Positions 43,754-53,285 of a stretch of DNA of 64,000 nt are shown piece by piece. The number at the start of each line of letters is the position of its first letter. Within the stretch, counting starts at the first letter, position 1. The notes under the pieces were generated by a model. The model was given only the letters and a program-made list of their open reading frames with translations, was not told the origin of the DNA and did not search any database. Where the stretch lies: the NCBI RefSeq assembly GCF_026248685.1, contig NZ_CP111036.1, positions 558,001 through 622,000 of the forward strand, read 5' to 3'. The position numbers were made by a program, and so were the translations under genes. This DNA is from Haladaptatus caseinilyticus. GTDB taxonomy: Archaea > Halobacteriota > Halobacteria > Halobacteriales > Haladaptataceae.

Positions 43754-43761
43754 GCTTATTC
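43754..43761 (+). promoter_or_regulatory. Candidate TATA box for the secFD operon
   Basis: The sequence gcttattc lies 25-32 bases ahead of the secF ATG at 43786, the leaderless haloarchaeal spacing. Confidence 0.6.
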
Positions 43762-43785
43762 AGGGCCATCCCGCACCAATCGATC

Positions 43786-44640
43786 ATGGTAGAGTTTCAA
43801 GTACCGGAGGTCGATTACACTCGGTACTCGAACCGGCAACTGGCGGCGGTACCGCTTGCCGTCCTCGTGCTGGCCCTCCTCGTGCTCGCCGGGTGGTGGA
43901 TCACCACCGGCGCGCCGGTGACACCCGGCATCGAGTTCACCGGTGGAACCGAAATGCGGATTCAGACGACCGCATCGCAGACACAGATAGAATCGACGCT
44001 CGACCCCGTCTCGATCGCGCCGTCCCAATCCGCCCAGAACGAATACATCGTCACGTTCCAAGGGACGAATACGCAGGCGCTCGAATCGCAGGCTCAACAG
44101 GCAGGATACGACGTGCTCTCGGTGCAGAGCACGTCCGCGAGCTTCGGCGGACAGTCACAGCAACTCGCACTATACGGCCTCGTCGCCGCATTCGTCGGCA
44201 TGAGCATTCTCGTCTTCCTCATGTTTCGGACGTTCGTGCCGTCCATCGCTGTCGTCCTCTCGGCGTTCAGCGACATCGTGATTCCGCTCGCGTTGATGAA
44301 CATCGTCGGAATTCCCCTCTCGCTCGGGACGGTGGCGGCACTCCTGATGCTCATCGGTTACAGCGTGGACTCCGACATCCTGCTCAACAACCACGTCCTT
44401 CGGCGGTCGGGTGGCTTCTACGAGAGCACCTATCGTGCGATGCGAACCGGTGTAACGATGACGCTCACGTCACTCTCCGCGATGGCGGTCATGGCGCTCG
44501 TGGCGTTCTTCTTCGGCATCGACCTGCTCACGTCCATCGGCGTGGTGCTCGTGATGGGGTTGGCGACTGACCTGATGAACACCTACATGCTCAACCTGAG
44601 CCTCCTTCGCTGGTACAAGTTCGAGGGGGTGGCGCGATGA
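43786..44640 (+). CDS. secF: Protein-export membrane protein SecF
   Basis: A 284-residue membrane protein, six helices around a periplasmic-type domain after the first helix. Signature GIEFTGGTEMRIQ near residue 50, then helices with MFRTFVPSIAVVLSAFSDIV and RRSGGFYESTYRAMRTGVTM-type SecF motifs. With SecD it forms the complex that pulls on exported chains at the Sec translocon. Gene order secF-secD is the archaeal one, and the next ATG overlaps this stop by four bases (ATGA), so the two are translated together. Confidence 0.95.
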   Translation: MVEFQVPEVDYTRYSNRQLAAVPLAVLVLALLVLAGWWITTGAPVTPGIEFTGGTEMRIQTTASQTQIESTLDPVSIAPSQSAQNEYIVTFQGTNTQALESQAQQAGYDVLSVQSTSASFGGQSQQLALYGLVAAFVGMSILVFLMFRTFVPSIAVVLSAFSDIVIPLALMNIVGIPLSLGTVAALLMLIGYSVDSDILLNNHVLRRSGGFYESTYRAMRTGVTMTLTSLSAMAVMALVAFFFGIDLLTSIGVVLVMGLATDLMNTYMLNLSLLRWYKFEGVAR

Positions 44641-46193
44641 GCCTCCGCAAACAGTGGCGCGTCGGCTTGCTCGTCCTCCTCCTGCTGGGGAGTGCGTTCG
44701 CGCTGTTCGTCCCGCCTGGAACGGTCTCCGGCGGCAACCAGAACAACGCACTTACCAACGAAACCGGCCCGACAAACCTGAAATACGGCCTCGAACTCGC
44801 GGGCGGGACACGAATCCGTGCACCCGTCAACGGCGTCACCGCCGAGAACGTCGATATCCCGAACGGGACGAGCGAGGGTGCAGTCCAGACCGCCGTCGCG
44901 GGGAACATCTCCGGCGTCGAACAGAGCGACGTAATGGTTCGTTCCAGTCAGTCGGGCGTGACGATCGAAGTGTTCGCGGAAAACGTGACGACCGGACAGC
45001 TAAAGTCCTCGCTCGACGACGCTGGGATCGGCTACGAGAAGGTTCGTGAGGGGGTGACCGAACAAACCCGCAGCGAAATCGTCCGGACGCTCAGCGACAA
45101 GATTTCGAAGTCCGGGCTCGCGGGTGGCCGCGTCCAGCAGGTGTCGTCGGGCAACGACCACTTCATCCAGATCGAGATGCCGAACACGAACCAGTCCCAG
45201 ATGAACGATCTGGTCACCAAACGCGGAAAGGTAACCGTCGTCGCACACTATCCGAGTGGCAACGAAAGCTACAACAACACGACGGTGCTCACGCAGGACT
45301 CGTTCGAGCAAATCGGTCAGGCGGAACAAGATCAATCCGGGGCGTCATCCGTCTCGGTCACGCTCACCGACTCGGCCGCGGACAAGTTCGTCCGCGTGAT
45401 GAACGAGAAGGGATTCACGAGTCAGCAGGGGATTGCGGCCTGTAGATACCCACAAGCGCCCGCCAGCGAAGGCGGCTACTGTCTGTACACGGTCGTCGAC
45501 GGCCGCGTCGTTTACGGTGCGTCGATGGGTGAAGGCCTCGCACCGTCCATCCAGAGCGGCGAGTTCAAACAACAACCGACGTTCCGAATGTTGACGACGA
45601 ACATGTCTGAAGCCCGCCAACTGCAGATCAACCTCCGCGCAGGGGCGCTCCCGGCGGCACTCGACACGCAGGCGGGAACGACGACCTACCTCGCGCCGAG
45701 CCTCGCCACGGAGTTCAAGACGTACTCGCTCATCGCGGGACTGGCCGCGGTGTTCGCCGTGAGCGGCACCGTCTTCGTCAGATACGGGAGAAAGGAGGTC
45801 GCGCTGCCGATGATCGTCACTGCGCTCTCCGAGGTGGTCATCCTGCTCGGCTTCGCCGCGGCAGTCGAGTTACCGCTCGACCTCTCACACATCGCGGGAT
45901 TCATCGCGGTCATCGGAACCGGGGTGGACGACCTCATTATCATCGCGGACGAGGTGATGAGCGAAGGGGACGTTCACTCCTCGCGCGTCTTCCAGTCGCG
46001 CTTCCGCAAGGCGTTCTGGGTTATCGGGGCCGCCGCCGCGACGACTATCATCGCCATGAGTCCGCTGGCGGTGCTCTCGCTCGGCGACCTCCAAGGATTC
46101 GCCATCATCACCATCCTCGGCGTGCTCATCGGTGTGCTGGTGACGCGTCCGGCCTACGGTGATATCCTGCGATATCTGCTGACGGATAAATAA
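44637..46193 (+). CDS. secD: Protein-export membrane protein SecD
   Basis: A 518-residue membrane protein: a first helix near the N-terminus, a long outer domain with LKYGLELAGGTRIRAPVNG (D1 motif), and C-terminal helices with VRYGRKEVALPMIVTALSEV and GTGVDDLIIIADEV. It works with SecF in translocation. It lacks nothing of the family and is normal in length for haloarchaea. The start overlaps the secF stop. A phosphatase gene follows after a gap of 18 bases to the open frame, or 113 bases to the chosen ATG. Confidence 0.95.
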   Translation: MSLRKQWRVGLLVLLLLGSAFALFVPPGTVSGGNQNNALTNETGPTNLKYGLELAGGTRIRAPVNGVTAENVDIPNGTSEGAVQTAVAGNISGVEQSDVMVRSSQSGVTIEVFAENVTTGQLKSSLDDAGIGYEKVREGVTEQTRSEIVRTLSDKISKSGLAGGRVQQVSSGNDHFIQIEMPNTNQSQMNDLVTKRGKVTVVAHYPSGNESYNNTTVLTQDSFEQIGQAEQDQSGASSVSVTLTDSAADKFVRVMNEKGFTSQQGIAACRYPQAPASEGGYCLYTVVDGRVVYGASMGEGLAPSIQSGEFKQQPTFRMLTTNMSEARQLQINLRAGALPAALDTQAGTTTYLAPSLATEFKTYSLIAGLAAVFAVSGTVFVRYGRKEVALPMIVTALSEVVILLGFAAAVELPLDLSHIAGFIAVIGTGVDDLIIIADEVMSEGDVHSSRVFQSRFRKAFWVIGAAAATTIIAMSPLAVLSLGDLQGFAIITILGVLIGVLVTRPAYGDILRYLLTDK

Positions 46194-46306
46194 CTGCCTT
46201 CGTCACGGTTTTGTTTCGGGTATCCACGCCCTACGAACGCTGTAGGGACTGTTTGTTCTCGCAACAGTGCTGTGTCTATAACACCGACAGTGTCGAACCT
46301 CCGACG

Positions 46307-46879
46307 ATGCTACAACACCTCCGACACGGCAGACGGCGACTCGCCGTGGAGATGGAGCGTCTCCGCCTCGGTTCGGACGCCCATCCGCGAAACACGACCG
46401 CCGCGATTCGCTCGCTTCCGACCGAACCGTCGATCTGCTTTCTCTGCCTCGGGAACATCTGTCGAAGTCCGCTTGCGGAGCGATATTTCCGAGCGCGACT
46501 GTCGTCCGTCGATTTCGACTGCGCGACGGTTCGGTCCGCGGGATTCATCGAAAAGGAAGGACGTTCGAGCCCCGACGCTGCGGTGTCCGTCGCCAGCGAG
46601 TTCGGCGTGGATTTGACCGACCATCGGTCACAGTGTGTCGATATCGACATGCTTCGCGAGAGCGACCTCGTCCTGCTGATGGACGCGTGGAACTACTGGT
46701 ATCTGAAAGGGGAGTACCCGGAGGAACTCGACAAAGCGTACTTCCTCCGGTCGTTCGTCGATGACGGCGAATACGAAATCGAGGACCCCTACAGCACCGA
46801 CGAATCGACGTTTCGGCGAGTCTACGGGGAAGTAACCGGTAGCGTCGATGAGTTTCTCACTACGGTGGAGGACCGATGA
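46307..46879 (+). CDS. Low-molecular-weight protein-tyrosine phosphatase
   Basis: A 190-residue phosphatase. The catalytic loop C-x5-R is complete: FLCLGNICRSP, with C47 the nucleophile and R53 the phosphate-binding residue, and DPYS-type acid loop EIEDPYSTDES near residue 165 supplies the Asp. An N-terminal helical extension of about 40 residues precedes the fold. LMW-PTPs of this type act on protein tyrosine or, in polysaccharide clusters, on tyrosine kinases. The ATG at 46307 was chosen over an earlier start 32 codons upstream. The next gene overlaps its stop (ATGA), pairing it with an ATP-grasp enzyme. Confidence 0.88.
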   Translation: MLQHLRHGRRRLAVEMERLRLGSDAHPRNTTAAIRSLPTEPSICFLCLGNICRSPLAERYFRARLSSVDFDCATVRSAGFIEKEGRSSPDAAVSVASEFGVDLTDHRSQCVDIDMLRESDLVLLMDAWNYWYLKGEYPEELDKAYFLRSFVDDGEYEIEDPYSTDESTFRRVYGEVTGSVDEFLTTVEDR

Positions 46880-48069
46880 GCGTCGTCGTGCCCGCAATTG
46901 CGGCGGGCAGCAGCCTTGCCTGCATCAGGTCGCTAGGGCGCAAGGGAGTTTCCGTGATTGCGGCGGGCGAATCGGCCGATTCGCCCGCGTTCGATTCGAA
47001 GTACGTCGCCGACAGGGTTCGGACACCCGCACCTGCCGAGGACGTTTCGGGATATCGGGACGCGCTCCTCTCGCTCGCCGAACGACCCGATGTAGAGACT
47101 ATCGTTCCACTTCGGGAACCAGAGTGTTACGTCCTCTCGAAGTTTCGAGCGTCGTTCGCGGAGCACATCGCCACACCCTGGCCCGATTTCGAGACGATGG
47201 GGTTCGCTCGCGACCGGAACGAATTGTTTCGGCGTGCACGTGACGTCGATGTCTCGGCACCCGAAACGCGGCTCCTTTCCGAGTGGGACGACTGGTCCCG
47301 TGATACGGTCGTCAAATCCAGATACACGGTACTGGTTCGGGACAATCGAACGATGTACCCTGGTGTCGAGTTCGTCTCCGGGGAACCGGATATCGACGAA
47401 TTGACGCGGGAGATGGGCCACGACCCCATCGTTCAGGAATGTATTCCGGACGGGGATGAGTTCGGGTTTTTCGCCCTCTGTGACCACGGCGAGCCGGTCG
47501 TGACCTTCCAGCATCGCCGTATCCGCAGTTACACGTACTCCGGCGGGGCGAGCGTCTTCCGCGAGTCGGTGTCGAATCCGAAACTCCACGAGCAGGGAAT
47601 GCGGCTGCTGTCGGCCCTCGATTGGCACGGTCCCGCCATGGTGGAGTTTCGACGCGACCCGCGCGATGGCGAATTCAAACTACTTGAAGTGAACCCGCGC
47701 TTCTGGGGGTCGCTCCAGCTCGCGGTCCACGCCGGCGTCGATTTCCCGTACCGCTACTATCAACTGGCACAGGGAGTCACGGAACCGGATTCGGGGTACG
47801 AAACGGGCGTCGGAAGCCACGTCCTGCGGGGCGAACTCGTCTACCTCATCAGCCTTCTCCGTGACGATTACGACCACGTCGAACGACCCTCGGTGCCCGG
47901 CGCAACCGCGACGGTGCTCGGGTCGCTGTTCGCCGAACCGAACTTCGATTACCTCTCGGTGGATGACCCGAAGCCGTTCGCCCGCGACGTGGCGAACACC
48001 GTCGGTGGGGTTGCTCACCCAGTTTCGGCACCAGTGAAGCGCGCCGTGTCGGCAGTGATCGGCCGGTAA
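46876..48069 (+). CDS. ATP-grasp carboxylate-amine ligase-like protein
   Basis: A 397-residue ATP-grasp protein. It begins MSVVVPAIAAGSSLACIRSL and shows the ATP-binding pattern: VKSRYTVLVRDN-like strand, PIVQECIPDGDEFGFFALC (the hinge), and a C-terminal metal site FKLLEVNPRFWGSLQLAVHA (E-x-N-x-R, typical of carbamoyl-phosphate-synthase-like ATP-grasp ligases). The substrate carboxylate is unknown. The start overlaps the LMW-PTP stop by four bases; together they resemble enzyme pairs of surface-glycan or small-molecule modification. Confidence 0.88.
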   Translation: MSVVVPAIAAGSSLACIRSLGRKGVSVIAAGESADSPAFDSKYVADRVRTPAPAEDVSGYRDALLSLAERPDVETIVPLREPECYVLSKFRASFAEHIATPWPDFETMGFARDRNELFRRARDVDVSAPETRLLSEWDDWSRDTVVKSRYTVLVRDNRTMYPGVEFVSGEPDIDELTREMGHDPIVQECIPDGDEFGFFALCDHGEPVVTFQHRRIRSYTYSGGASVFRESVSNPKLHEQGMRLLSALDWHGPAMVEFRRDPRDGEFKLLEVNPRFWGSLQLAVHAGVDFPYRYYQLAQGVTEPDSGYETGVGSHVLRGELVYLISLLRDDYDHVERPSVPGATATVLGSLFAEPNFDYLSVDDPKPFARDVANTVGGVAHPVSAPVKRAVSAVIGR

Positions 48070-48155
48070 TCCGTGTCGTGTCGCGTTGTTCCACTTTCCT
48101 GTCAGAAATTGTTGGATTCAAAACAATAATATCAACTTCGAATACATTAGAAGCC

Positions 48156-48422
48156 ATGTCAAACGACATCTCCGACGAGCGATTGGAACCCGTAGTTCGC
48201 AGAGCGGTTCGCGCAGAACTGCGCGTCCTCGGCGAGCGTCTGTTTTGGACGCTCTTGGCGACGATCGCTCTGTACTGGGGGCTCATGTTCATCATCATGG
48301 GATTAGCCTCCGCATCGAGTCCGCTGTTCGCCGCTGCGGGAATCGTTCTCGTCGTCCTCGCCTTGTGGCGGGTTTTGCAGGCATGGAACCTTCCACCATT
48401 CGGTTCCCCTACGGGGAACTAA
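48156..48422 (+). CDS. Small two-span membrane protein, unknown function
   Basis: An 88-residue protein starting MSNDISDERLEPVVRRAVRA. A charged N-terminal helix with Arg/Glu pairs precedes two hydrophobic segments, LFWTLLATIALYWGLMFIIM and SSPLFAAAGIVLVVLALWRV, and a short polar tail. No family recognised. It stands alone between the ATP-grasp gene and the convergent rnhB. Confidence 0.65.
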   Translation: MSNDISDERLEPVVRRAVRAELRVLGERLFWTLLATIALYWGLMFIIMGLASASSPLFAAAGIVLVVLALWRVLQAWNLPPFGSPTGN

Positions 48423-48471
48423 CGGATCGGACGCCGGAACGAATCGCTGATTCGAAGCCAGCGACTCGAGA

Positions 48472-49110
48472 TCAAAACTGGTCGAGTGCGGACTGCTCGC
48501 GGGCGGCCAGTGCGTCCTTGCTCGTCCGCCACGAAGCGCGGGCACAGTTAGGGAGCTCCCCGTGGGATTCGACGTATTCGCGGAGGAAGACCCGAGTTTT
48601 CGGGTCGCTCGGATAGCCGCTTCCCACTTCGCCGTGCGTTTCCGCGAGACGGGCAACGTGCGCATCCCGTTCGACTTTGGCGACGATGCTCGCCGCGCCG
48701 ACGATCGCGTGCGTTTCGTCCGCGCCGTGTTCGGCCGTGATTTCGACCGTCGGTTCAGTTACCTCCGTGACTCGTCGGGCGAATCGTTTTTCGCTGGTGT
48801 CACAGGCGTCGACGATTCCCTGCGCGCCGTCGTTCGCAACCTTCGAGATGGCTTCCGCGTGGGCCTCGACGGTGAGACTGTTCATGTCCGTCTCGGGGTC
48901 GTCGATGCGAGTCGTCGGAATTTCCGACACGCCGACCCGAACGGAATCGTCCGCGCGAAGCAATCCCGCAAGTTCCTCGCGACGCTCCGGCGAGAGATGC
49001 TTCGAATCGTCGATACCCGCTGGGAGGTGGGTTACGTTTTCGATGACGACTGCCGTAGCGAACATCGATCCTAACACCGGCCCTCGTCCCGCTTCGTCTA
49101 CCCCGAACAC
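48472..49110 (-). CDS. rnhB: Ribonuclease HII
   Basis: A 212-residue endonuclease that cleaves the RNA strand of RNA-DNA hybrids, including misincorporated ribonucleotides. It begins MFGVDEAGRGPVLGSMFATA, with the DEAGRG motif (Asp and Glu ligands), the VDACDTSEKRFA block (third Asp), and ADETHAIVGAASIVAKVERD, the last metal-site region with the Lys/Asp typical of type 2. Length fits archaeal RNase HII. The start is a GTG at 49110. Confidence 0.93.
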   Translation of the reverse strand: MFGVDEAGRGPVLGSMFATAVVIENVTHLPAGIDDSKHLSPERREELAGLLRADDSVRVGVSEIPTTRIDDPETDMNSLTVEAHAEAISKVANDGAQGIVDACDTSEKRFARRVTEVTEPTVEITAEHGADETHAIVGAASIVAKVERDAHVARLAETHGEVGSGYPSDPKTRVFLREYVESHGELPNCARASWRTSKDALAAREQSALDQF

Positions 49111-49274
49111 GACGAGATGATCGTCGTCCCGCTACATTGGCGTTTCTGATTCGACCTGTGAGGGGGAGTTGTCGAATTGTGGATGGAAAATCAGTATGGC
49201 TTGCGCCTAGCGATCGCGTTCGTCGTATCGGCACGACGATCGGTCGCATCTCAGTTTCACCGACAAACCCGAGG

Positions 49275-50570
49275 TCACTCGCGCAGGTATTCGTCGTCGT
49301 CGAAGAGTTCGTTCTCCCCTTCGACGGCAATCACGTCCAGCGCGGTCACTTCGGCACCGACACCGAGCAGTCCCGCCAAACTCGGCTCCGTTCTTCCCTC
49401 GTCGCCGCTCACGAGCTCCTTTATGTAAAGGCCGCCAGCACCGTGAATCTCGACCTCGCCGTGCGTTTCGTCTTCGAGATGTCCGTCGATATCGTACACC
49501 TCGCGGACGCGAGTGAGGTTCGCCCGACGGTGGTCCACACGGTTGGGGGTGAACTGCTCGATCGTCGCACCCTGAAGCTCCTCGACAACGTTGGCGAGGT
49601 CGTCCTCGGAAACCGGGGCGTCGAACTCGACCTGCGCTCGATAGGTCTTGCTCGCGTCGAGTTCCTTCACCCGTTCGACCATCTCGTGGGTGGCGAGACG
49701 GAGGCCTTCGACCTCCGCCCTGTCGTCGGCGAACTCGTTGATTTCGGCTTCGAGGGCATCGGTGTCGGGGGTTCGCCGTCTCGGTTTCTTGACTTCGATG
49801 ACGAAGGGACGACCGGTTCCAAGCATCAGGGCGTCCACGTCCTCCCTCCCTGCACCGTGGAAGAGCGCTTCGTCGCCGTCCATCGCGTCGAGCACCGGAG
49901 GCGTCGTCAGTTCCTCCACGCTCTTGCTGTAGAGGTAGCCGTCGCCGCCGCAATAGTCACAGGGTTCCTCGCCGCCGCCTTCGGCGAGCTGCTTGCCCGA
50001 CCCGCCACATTCCCGGCAGGGCCACTCTGTCTGTGGAATGTCGCGCTCCAACTTTCGATAGCGCCCGAAGACGAAGGCGGGGTTTATCTGCACGTCCACG
50101 TCACCACGTTCGAGATTGAGGAGGGCGAGAACGTCGGGTCGCTCGAAATCGACCTCGGTATCGGTCAGGGCACCGACTCGCTTTCCGACCTCGCGATTGT
50201 ATTCAGACTTGAAGAGTTCGCCCGTGTCCTCGGGTAAGTCGGCCAAATCGCGGAGGAGGACCTCGTTTTCCTCGATGAGCGGCGGAGTGCGCGTCCCGAC
50301 CTGATAGGTCTCGAAGTCGATGTCGGAAAGGGCGTCCGCGACCTGTTCCGCGTACACCTCGAAGTCGTCGGTAAGCCCTTCACAGACCCAGCATTCCTCG
50401 TTCGGTTCCTCGAAATCGGCGTCGTCTTCCAATGCGACGGCGACCCGAAGCGAGTGGCCACGATCCGAGTTCGACAGGCCGAAGCTCCGGTCTGCGAACT
50501 GACGACCGAGGCAGGCGTCGCACACCGGCCCCTCGTCGATGACCCGTCGTGCCGCGGAAAGTACGTCCAT
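49275..50570 (-). CDS. pus10: tRNA pseudouridine synthase Pus10
   Basis: A 431-residue enzyme that makes pseudouridine 54 and 55 in tRNA. The N-terminal THUMP-type part has zinc knuckles CDAC (C17, C20) and CWVC (C60, C63); a further zinc insertion has C185, C188, C204 and C207 (WPCRECGGSG ... CDYCGGDG). The catalytic domain shows HGAGREDVDALMLGTGRPF, where D244 or D246 is the active Asp, and PFVIEVKKPRRR follows. Length and layout match archaeal Pus10. TrmY, which methylates pseudouridine 54, is encoded 3.7 kb away. Confidence 0.94.
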   Translation of the reverse strand: MDVLSAARRVIDEGPVCDACLGRQFADRSFGLSNSDRGHSLRVAVALEDDADFEEPNEECWVCEGLTDDFEVYAEQVADALSDIDFETYQVGTRTPPLIEENEVLLRDLADLPEDTGELFKSEYNREVGKRVGALTDTEVDFERPDVLALLNLERGDVDVQINPAFVFGRYRKLERDIPQTEWPCRECGGSGKQLAEGGGEEPCDYCGGDGYLYSKSVEELTTPPVLDAMDGDEALFHGAGREDVDALMLGTGRPFVIEVKKPRRRTPDTDALEAEINEFADDRAEVEGLRLATHEMVERVKELDASKTYRAQVEFDAPVSEDDLANVVEELQGATIEQFTPNRVDHRRANLTRVREVYDIDGHLEDETHGEVEIHGAGGLYIKELVSGDEGRTEPSLAGLLGVGAEVTALDVIAVEGENELFDDDEYLRE

Positions 50571-50637
50571 GTTGGTTCCGTGGGAGTCACACGGTAAACC
50601 GGTTTCCGATTCGGTTCAAAAAAGAAGGCTGCCGGTT

Positions 50638-52233
50638 TCAGCGTCGAGTGAGCGTCACGGAATCGTCCGCCGTGAGTTTGTCGTCATCGACGACCCGTAC
50701 CGTGATGGTACGCTCACCGCAGAAGTCCGTGTGTATCTCGATTTCGTTTCCGGTCTTCTCGTATTCGCCGTCACCGTCGATGTCCCATTCGTAGCGGACG
50801 ATTTCGTCGTTCTCGGCCGTCGAAGCGTTCGCTCGGAGAACGACAGTGCGGTTTTCCTCGAAGGTGCGTTCCTCCGCATCCTCCGGGGACGTTTCGATGG
50901 CGACGCTCGGGTCTTCCGGCTTATTTTCAGCGACTTGATGATTGACAGGCGGCTTTTCGTCGCTCGATTCGAACGCGAACAACTCGCTTTCATCGGAGAA
51001 GATTCCGTTCCATTCACGAACCGTGACGTAGGCCTTGCCGTCGTCCACTACGGGGGCGTATGCGACGAGGCTACCTGCCTCTCGAATCGAGTAGTTCCAG
51101 CGTTCTTCCCCGTTGCTCGCGTCGATGGCGTACACGGCGGGTGCCGCCGGGCGAACTATATCGTCGGTGTCGGCCAGTTTCGTGAAGAAGCGTCCGCCGA
51201 CGTAAACCGTTCCATCGGAGACCGTCGGTGCCGAGAGATGGTCGGCTGACGTATCGTACGTCCACTGCTCGTCGCCGGTTTCGGCGTCGAGGGAGTAAAC
51301 CGTCCCACTATCGTTCCCACGGGTAGAGACGTACACCGACCCGTCCTTCACCGCCGGTTCCGAAATCAGGTCCCGTTCGTGGGTTTCGGCTCGTGGAACC
51401 GAACGGTTCCACTCGACGGTTCCGTCCTCGGTCGAAAGCGCGTAAATCGGCTGCGTCTCGCGGTCGGTTTCGACCGTGAGATAGATGCGGTCGCTCGTGA
51501 CCGCACTATCGACCGCGTACGATTCTGCCGTAGCTGGCATCTGTGCGTTCCACTTCGGCGTTCCATCTTCGGCGTCCAGCGACATCACGGACGTATCGTT
51601 CTTCGCGTACGCCGTTCCGTCTACGACGCCGATTATCTCACCGGGAGCGGTCCACAGTTCCTCGCCGGTCTCAGCGTTGTACGCCGTCCCACCGACGTAA
51701 ACGGTGTCGTCGGCGACGATGGGACTCCCATCTGGCGCGTTTTTGACGCGCCACTCGACATCGCCAGTCTCCGCGTCGAGGGCGTGTAGACCGCCGTAGT
51801 TCTCGTACCCGTCGGCGCTCGTGCCGCGCGTCGCCACGTACACCACGCCGTCAGCGACGGCGGGCGAACCTCTCGCCGCACCGACTTTCGAACTCGTCCA
51901 TCGCTCCTCGCCGGCCTCCGTGTCGTAAGCGATGATGCGGCCAGTAGCAGGCAGTTCCACGTTGGTCGTTACCGACACGTACGCCGTGCCATCGGCGACG
52001 GCCGGAACGGACTCGGCACGAGCATCAAAACTCGTGTTCCAGTCCTCGGCCGCGTACGGAGACGGTCCGGCGTCGTTCGTCGCACCGGTCCGTCCCGAGT
52101 CGGCACGGTCGGACGACCAGTCGTTGTTCGCCGGCGCCGGGGACTGTGGCGTCGTCGCCGTGACGAACGATACGGACGAGATGACGACGAGAAGGGCTAG
52201 AAGTACCCCGATTCGTGCTCGTTTTCGATTCAT
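50638..52233 (-). CDS. Secreted PQQ-like beta-propeller protein with C-terminal PKD-like domain
   Basis: A 531-residue exported protein. MNRKRARIGVLLALLVVISS and on is a Sec-type signal (cleavage likely after ATATT- or TATTP-like sequence). Residues about 50-430 carry six or seven propeller blades with the recurring pattern YALDAETGDxxWxx, for example LHALDAETGDVEWRV and VYSLDAETGDEQWTYD, the WD40-like PQQ repeat. A C-terminal PKD-like domain, YEWDIDGDGEYEKTGNEI, follows. It lies on the cell surface and may bind a ligand or metal; it need not bind PQQ. It is single and has its own promoter. Confidence 0.88.
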   Translation of the reverse strand: MNRKRARIGVLLALLVVISSVSFVTATTPQSPAPANNDWSSDRADSGRTGATNDAGPSPYAAEDWNTSFDARAESVPAVADGTAYVSVTTNVELPATGRIIAYDTEAGEERWTSSKVGAARGSPAVADGVVYVATRGTSADGYENYGGLHALDAETGDVEWRVKNAPDGSPIVADDTVYVGGTAYNAETGEELWTAPGEIIGVVDGTAYAKNDTSVMSLDAEDGTPKWNAQMPATAESYAVDSAVTSDRIYLTVETDRETQPIYALSTEDGTVEWNRSVPRAETHERDLISEPAVKDGSVYVSTRGNDSGTVYSLDAETGDEQWTYDTSADHLSAPTVSDGTVYVGGRFFTKLADTDDIVRPAAPAVYAIDASNGEERWNYSIREAGSLVAYAPVVDDGKAYVTVREWNGIFSDESELFAFESSDEKPPVNHQVAENKPEDPSVAIETSPEDAEERTFEENRTVVLRANASTAENDEIVRYEWDIDGDGEYEKTGNEIEIHTDFCGERTITVRVVDDDKLTADDSVTLTRR

Positions 52234-53285
52234 TTTTATCGTTTACTCCAGTGTAGTATCATGGTTTCAACTCGTGCGGGGCGCCAACATCGAACCGTTC
52301 GATTGACGCATTTTATCGTAAACAGACGTGTAACCTTACTATCTAGACGTTAAACGAACGCGATTGGGCTGTTCTCGTTCGATAACCGGATTAAATATCC
52401 GTTAAAATGACTGTATTACGAGGCAATAGGAACGGACAGTATGGCGGAGCGCAGTTCCGATGAACCGGAAACATCGAACTGAACGGGACCGATGTCGACG
52501 GAACTCAGTTCGGTATCTGATGGACGCATCGAACTGTTGGTTGAAATATGTCTGATTAATATTCAGTGAATGGCGCTCGAAACGCCGAATTCGAAACGAA
52601 TGATTTCCCCGGCACTCGACGGCGAACGTTCAAATACGGTGACGTCGCCACTCTCGGCGGCCATGCGACGGCGGATTCACATCGTGAGTAGCACCCCCCT
52701 CCGATTCCTGCCGCCTCCCGCGGCAGTATGATGGCACGATACTGGTGCTCCGGCAATCGAATCGACGACGCTCGTTGCGGTCCCCGCCAGCGCAGTCGTC
52801 GGTCATCTTCGCATCGATCGCCTCCGTTGTGCGGTCGAGCAGTTCGACTGTAGACCGTTGGTATTGGTGTCGGTGTCGTCACGATACTGGGCGGCGCCGG
52901 TGGTGCGACATGGAAAGACGCCCCTCGCAGACGACCGCTTCGATCCAAATCGGGGATTGGGTCGGTCAAACCCGCCAGAACTGTCGTTTTCTAATTATCA
53001 ATTCCTGCCACAATTTTTATACTCGGTTCCGGAGTAGCGTCGCTTACGATCGGCTCAACATCGGGCGGAAACGAGTGACTGCGTCGCAGTAGCGTACCAG
53101 ATGATGCGAGTATACGAGAACCGAAGTGACGGTCCGTGTATCGAATGGGCGAGAGACGAACATGATCGTTCCCGAAAGATAGGCCATCTGACCGGACGAA
53201 CATCACGGACAGTGGTATCGGACTTGATGAGCACTGCGTTTATCGAATCGAAGGGGCTATAAGCGTGCTAGAACAGTGTGAGGAT
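52234..53285. other. 1052-base region without a convincing gene
   Basis: Lower in GC than its neighbours in parts, with AT-rich stretches near 52330-52420 and 52980-53030. The minus-strand TATA-like gagtataaaaattg near 53015-53030 has no ORF in phase with a good start. A plus-strand run VGIGVGVVTILGGAGGATW near 52855 looks like a hydrophobic Gly-rich fragment of a membrane or CTERM-type protein, so the region may hold decayed surface-protein DNA. No tRNA, hairpin terminator or insertion sequence seen. Confidence 0.4.

Noticed and set aside
52556-52969. Minus-strand 137-codon frame in the gene-free kilobase
   Set aside because: Starts at TTG, is rich in Arg and Pro without motif, and has low coding texture.
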